Of a stretch of 22,233 bases of DNA, positions 21,409-22,233 are shown in pieces (position 1 is the first letter of the stretch; each line of letters opens with the position of its first letter). The notes under the pieces were generated by a model. That model had not been told where the DNA came from. It made no database searches and saw only the letters and a program-made list of their open reading frames with translations. Both the position numbers and the translations under genes were made by a program. The DNA is from Chitinophagaceae bacterium (lineage in GTDB: Bacteria; Bacteroidota; Bacteroidia; Chitinophagales; Chitinophagaceae). The stretch is taken from NCBI GenBank assembly GCA_026785745.1, contig JAJAZO010000479.1:1-22233 (forward strand), given 5' to 3'.

Positions 21409-22233
21409 GCCATTTAAACTTATTATTTAAAGATACGTTAACACCGAGTTTTTCCAAGTCCGCCCAAAAATCAGGATAAGATTTTTTAACCGCCTGTGCT
21501 TCTTCAATTACCATTTCGCTATCCGCTTTTAATGCAGCTACAGCACAAGCCATTGCAATACGGTGGTCATGATGTGAATGAACATCAGCACCTTTTACAA
21601 TACCACCGCCATGAACAATCATGTCATCTCCTTCAATATCTATCGTCACACCCATCTTGTCAAATTCATCCTGCAGGGTTAATGCCCTGTTACTTTCTTT
21701 ATGCGTCAATCTGCTTACACCTTTGATAGTTGTTTTGCCTTTGCAATAAGCAGCCAACGCAACTAACGGGGGAAATAAATCAGGGCAATCTGTTGCATCA
21801 AAATAAAAAGCATCCATTTCAACAGGGTGCAGTTGAATCCCTTTTGCATCCATAGCAATGCCAGCATTAGCTGCCATTAATGCATCAATGATTGCTTTGT
21901 CTGCCTGGGTGGAAGTTAAATCTAATCCTCTTACTGTAATGGGTCCTGCAATAGCACCGGCAACGAGGAGAAATGCGGCCCCGCTCCAGTCGCCTTCTAC
22001 AGTATAGTTGTGAGTTGTGAGTTGCGAGTTGCGAGATAAATCGTCAAAGTAAAACTCTTCATAATTTTTATTCTCTGGCAATTTCAACCCAAACTGTTTC
22101 ATCACATCCAGCGTCAAATCAATGTAAGGCTTGCTCTTCAGATTATTTACTTTAATAGAAACACCTTTTGCATCTGAGGCTGCATAAGCCATCAGCAAGC
22201 CAGTAAGAAACTGGGAGCTTAGCGACCCATCTA
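21401..22233 (-). CDS. aroA: EPSP synthase (3-phosphoshikimate 1-carboxyvinyltransferase), N-terminus beyond window
   Basis: AroA makes 5-enolpyruvylshikimate-3-phosphate from shikimate-3-phosphate and PEP. The open frame enters from the right edge with DGSLSSQFLTGLLMAYA, so the start lies outside. Later landmarks are YTVEGDWSGAAFLLVAGAIA, FDATDCPDLFPPLVALAAYC, RLTHKESNRALTLQDEFDKM and the final DHRIAMACAVAALKA. Residues RNSQLTTHNY just before TVEGDWS are encoded by a 7-bp repeat array and appear to be an extra loop. The stop overlaps the aroC start by 8 bp. Confidence 0.96.
   Translation of the reverse strand, partial: DGSLSSQFLTGLLMAYAASDAKGVSIKVNNLKSKPYIDLTLDVMKQFGLKLPENKNYEEFYFDDLSRNSQLTTHNYTVEGDWSGAAFLLVAGAIAGPITVRGLDLTSTQADKAIIDALMAANAGIAMDAKGIQLHPVEMDAFYFDATDCPDLFPPLVALAAYCKGKTTIKGVSRLTHKESNRALTLQDEFDKMGVTIDIEGDDMIVHGGGIVKGADVHSHHDHRIAMACAVAALKADSEMVIEEAQAVKKSYPDFWADLEKLGVNVSLNNKFKWHE
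22005..22039. repeat. Heptamer array inside the aroA coding sequence
   Basis: Five 7-bp units begin at 22005: TAGTTGT, GAGTTGT, GAGTTGC, GAGTTGC, GAGATAA. Three units are 21 bp, so expansion by three units keeps the frame and adds seven residues (period RNSQLTT). The 13-mer TGCGAGTTGCGAG (22023-22035) recurs at 5378-5390 in the rpsQ-rplN gap, linking the two arrays to one repeat family. Confidence 0.88.

Overview
This 22.2 kb window is chromosomal DNA from a Bacteroidota member, most likely near Chitinophagaceae. That placement is an inference from gene content. It rests on AT-rich intergenic DNA, almost no Shine-Dalgarno sites, promoters of the Bacteroidota type (TTTG, about 20 nt, TAnnTTTG), an OmpA protein with thrombospondin type-3 repeats, and the protein sequences themselves.

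Region 1 (1-11.25 kb, minus strand) is the S10-spc ribosomal protein operon, read from rpsJ at the right to secY, which runs off the left edge. The order is rpsJ-rplC-rplD-rplW-rplB-rpsS-rplV-rpsC-rplP-rpmC-rpsQ-rplN-rplX-rplE-rpsN-rpsH-rplF-rplR-rpsE-rpmD-rplO-secY. The genes are ordinary, but many of the gaps are not. Instead of near-zero spacing they hold palindromes and, in three gaps, pairs of oppositely oriented degenerate 7-bp tandem arrays. A consensus promoter sits just before rpsJ.

Region 2 (11.4-15.4 kb) has two plus-strand genes, an LPG-synthase/AglD-type membrane protein and an FkbM-type methyltransferase. They lie between rpsJ and fusA (minus), so fusA is separated from the S10 operon. 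fusA has its own promoter, a leader hairpin and a strong terminator. Its -7 region is a 13-nt match to that of rpsJ.

Region 3 (15.6-17.5 kb) holds a decayed cupin gene (internal deletion plus frame change) and an OmpA-like outer-membrane gene. The OmpA gene's barrel and TSP3/OmpA parts are in different frames, separated at a nine-A run that also matches a -1 slippery heptamer.

Region 4 (17.6-20.1 kb) is a divergent cell-wall pair: a YcbB-like lipoprotein L,D-transpeptidase (minus) and a VanX/DdpX-type D-Ala-D-Ala dipeptidase (plus).

Region 5 (20.1 kb to the end, minus) is an overlapping shikimate cluster, aroA (cut by the window edge), aroC and a DUF952 gene. aroA carries an in-frame heptamer array and the DUF952 gene an in-frame 21-bp palindrome.

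The strongest candidate for something undescribed is the heptamer repeat family. The arrays differ in sequence but share a 7-bp period. They are arranged as inverted pairs inside a highly expressed operon, and a sister array has entered the coding sequence of aroA. No CRISPR array, tRNA, rRNA, transposase or integrase was seen.
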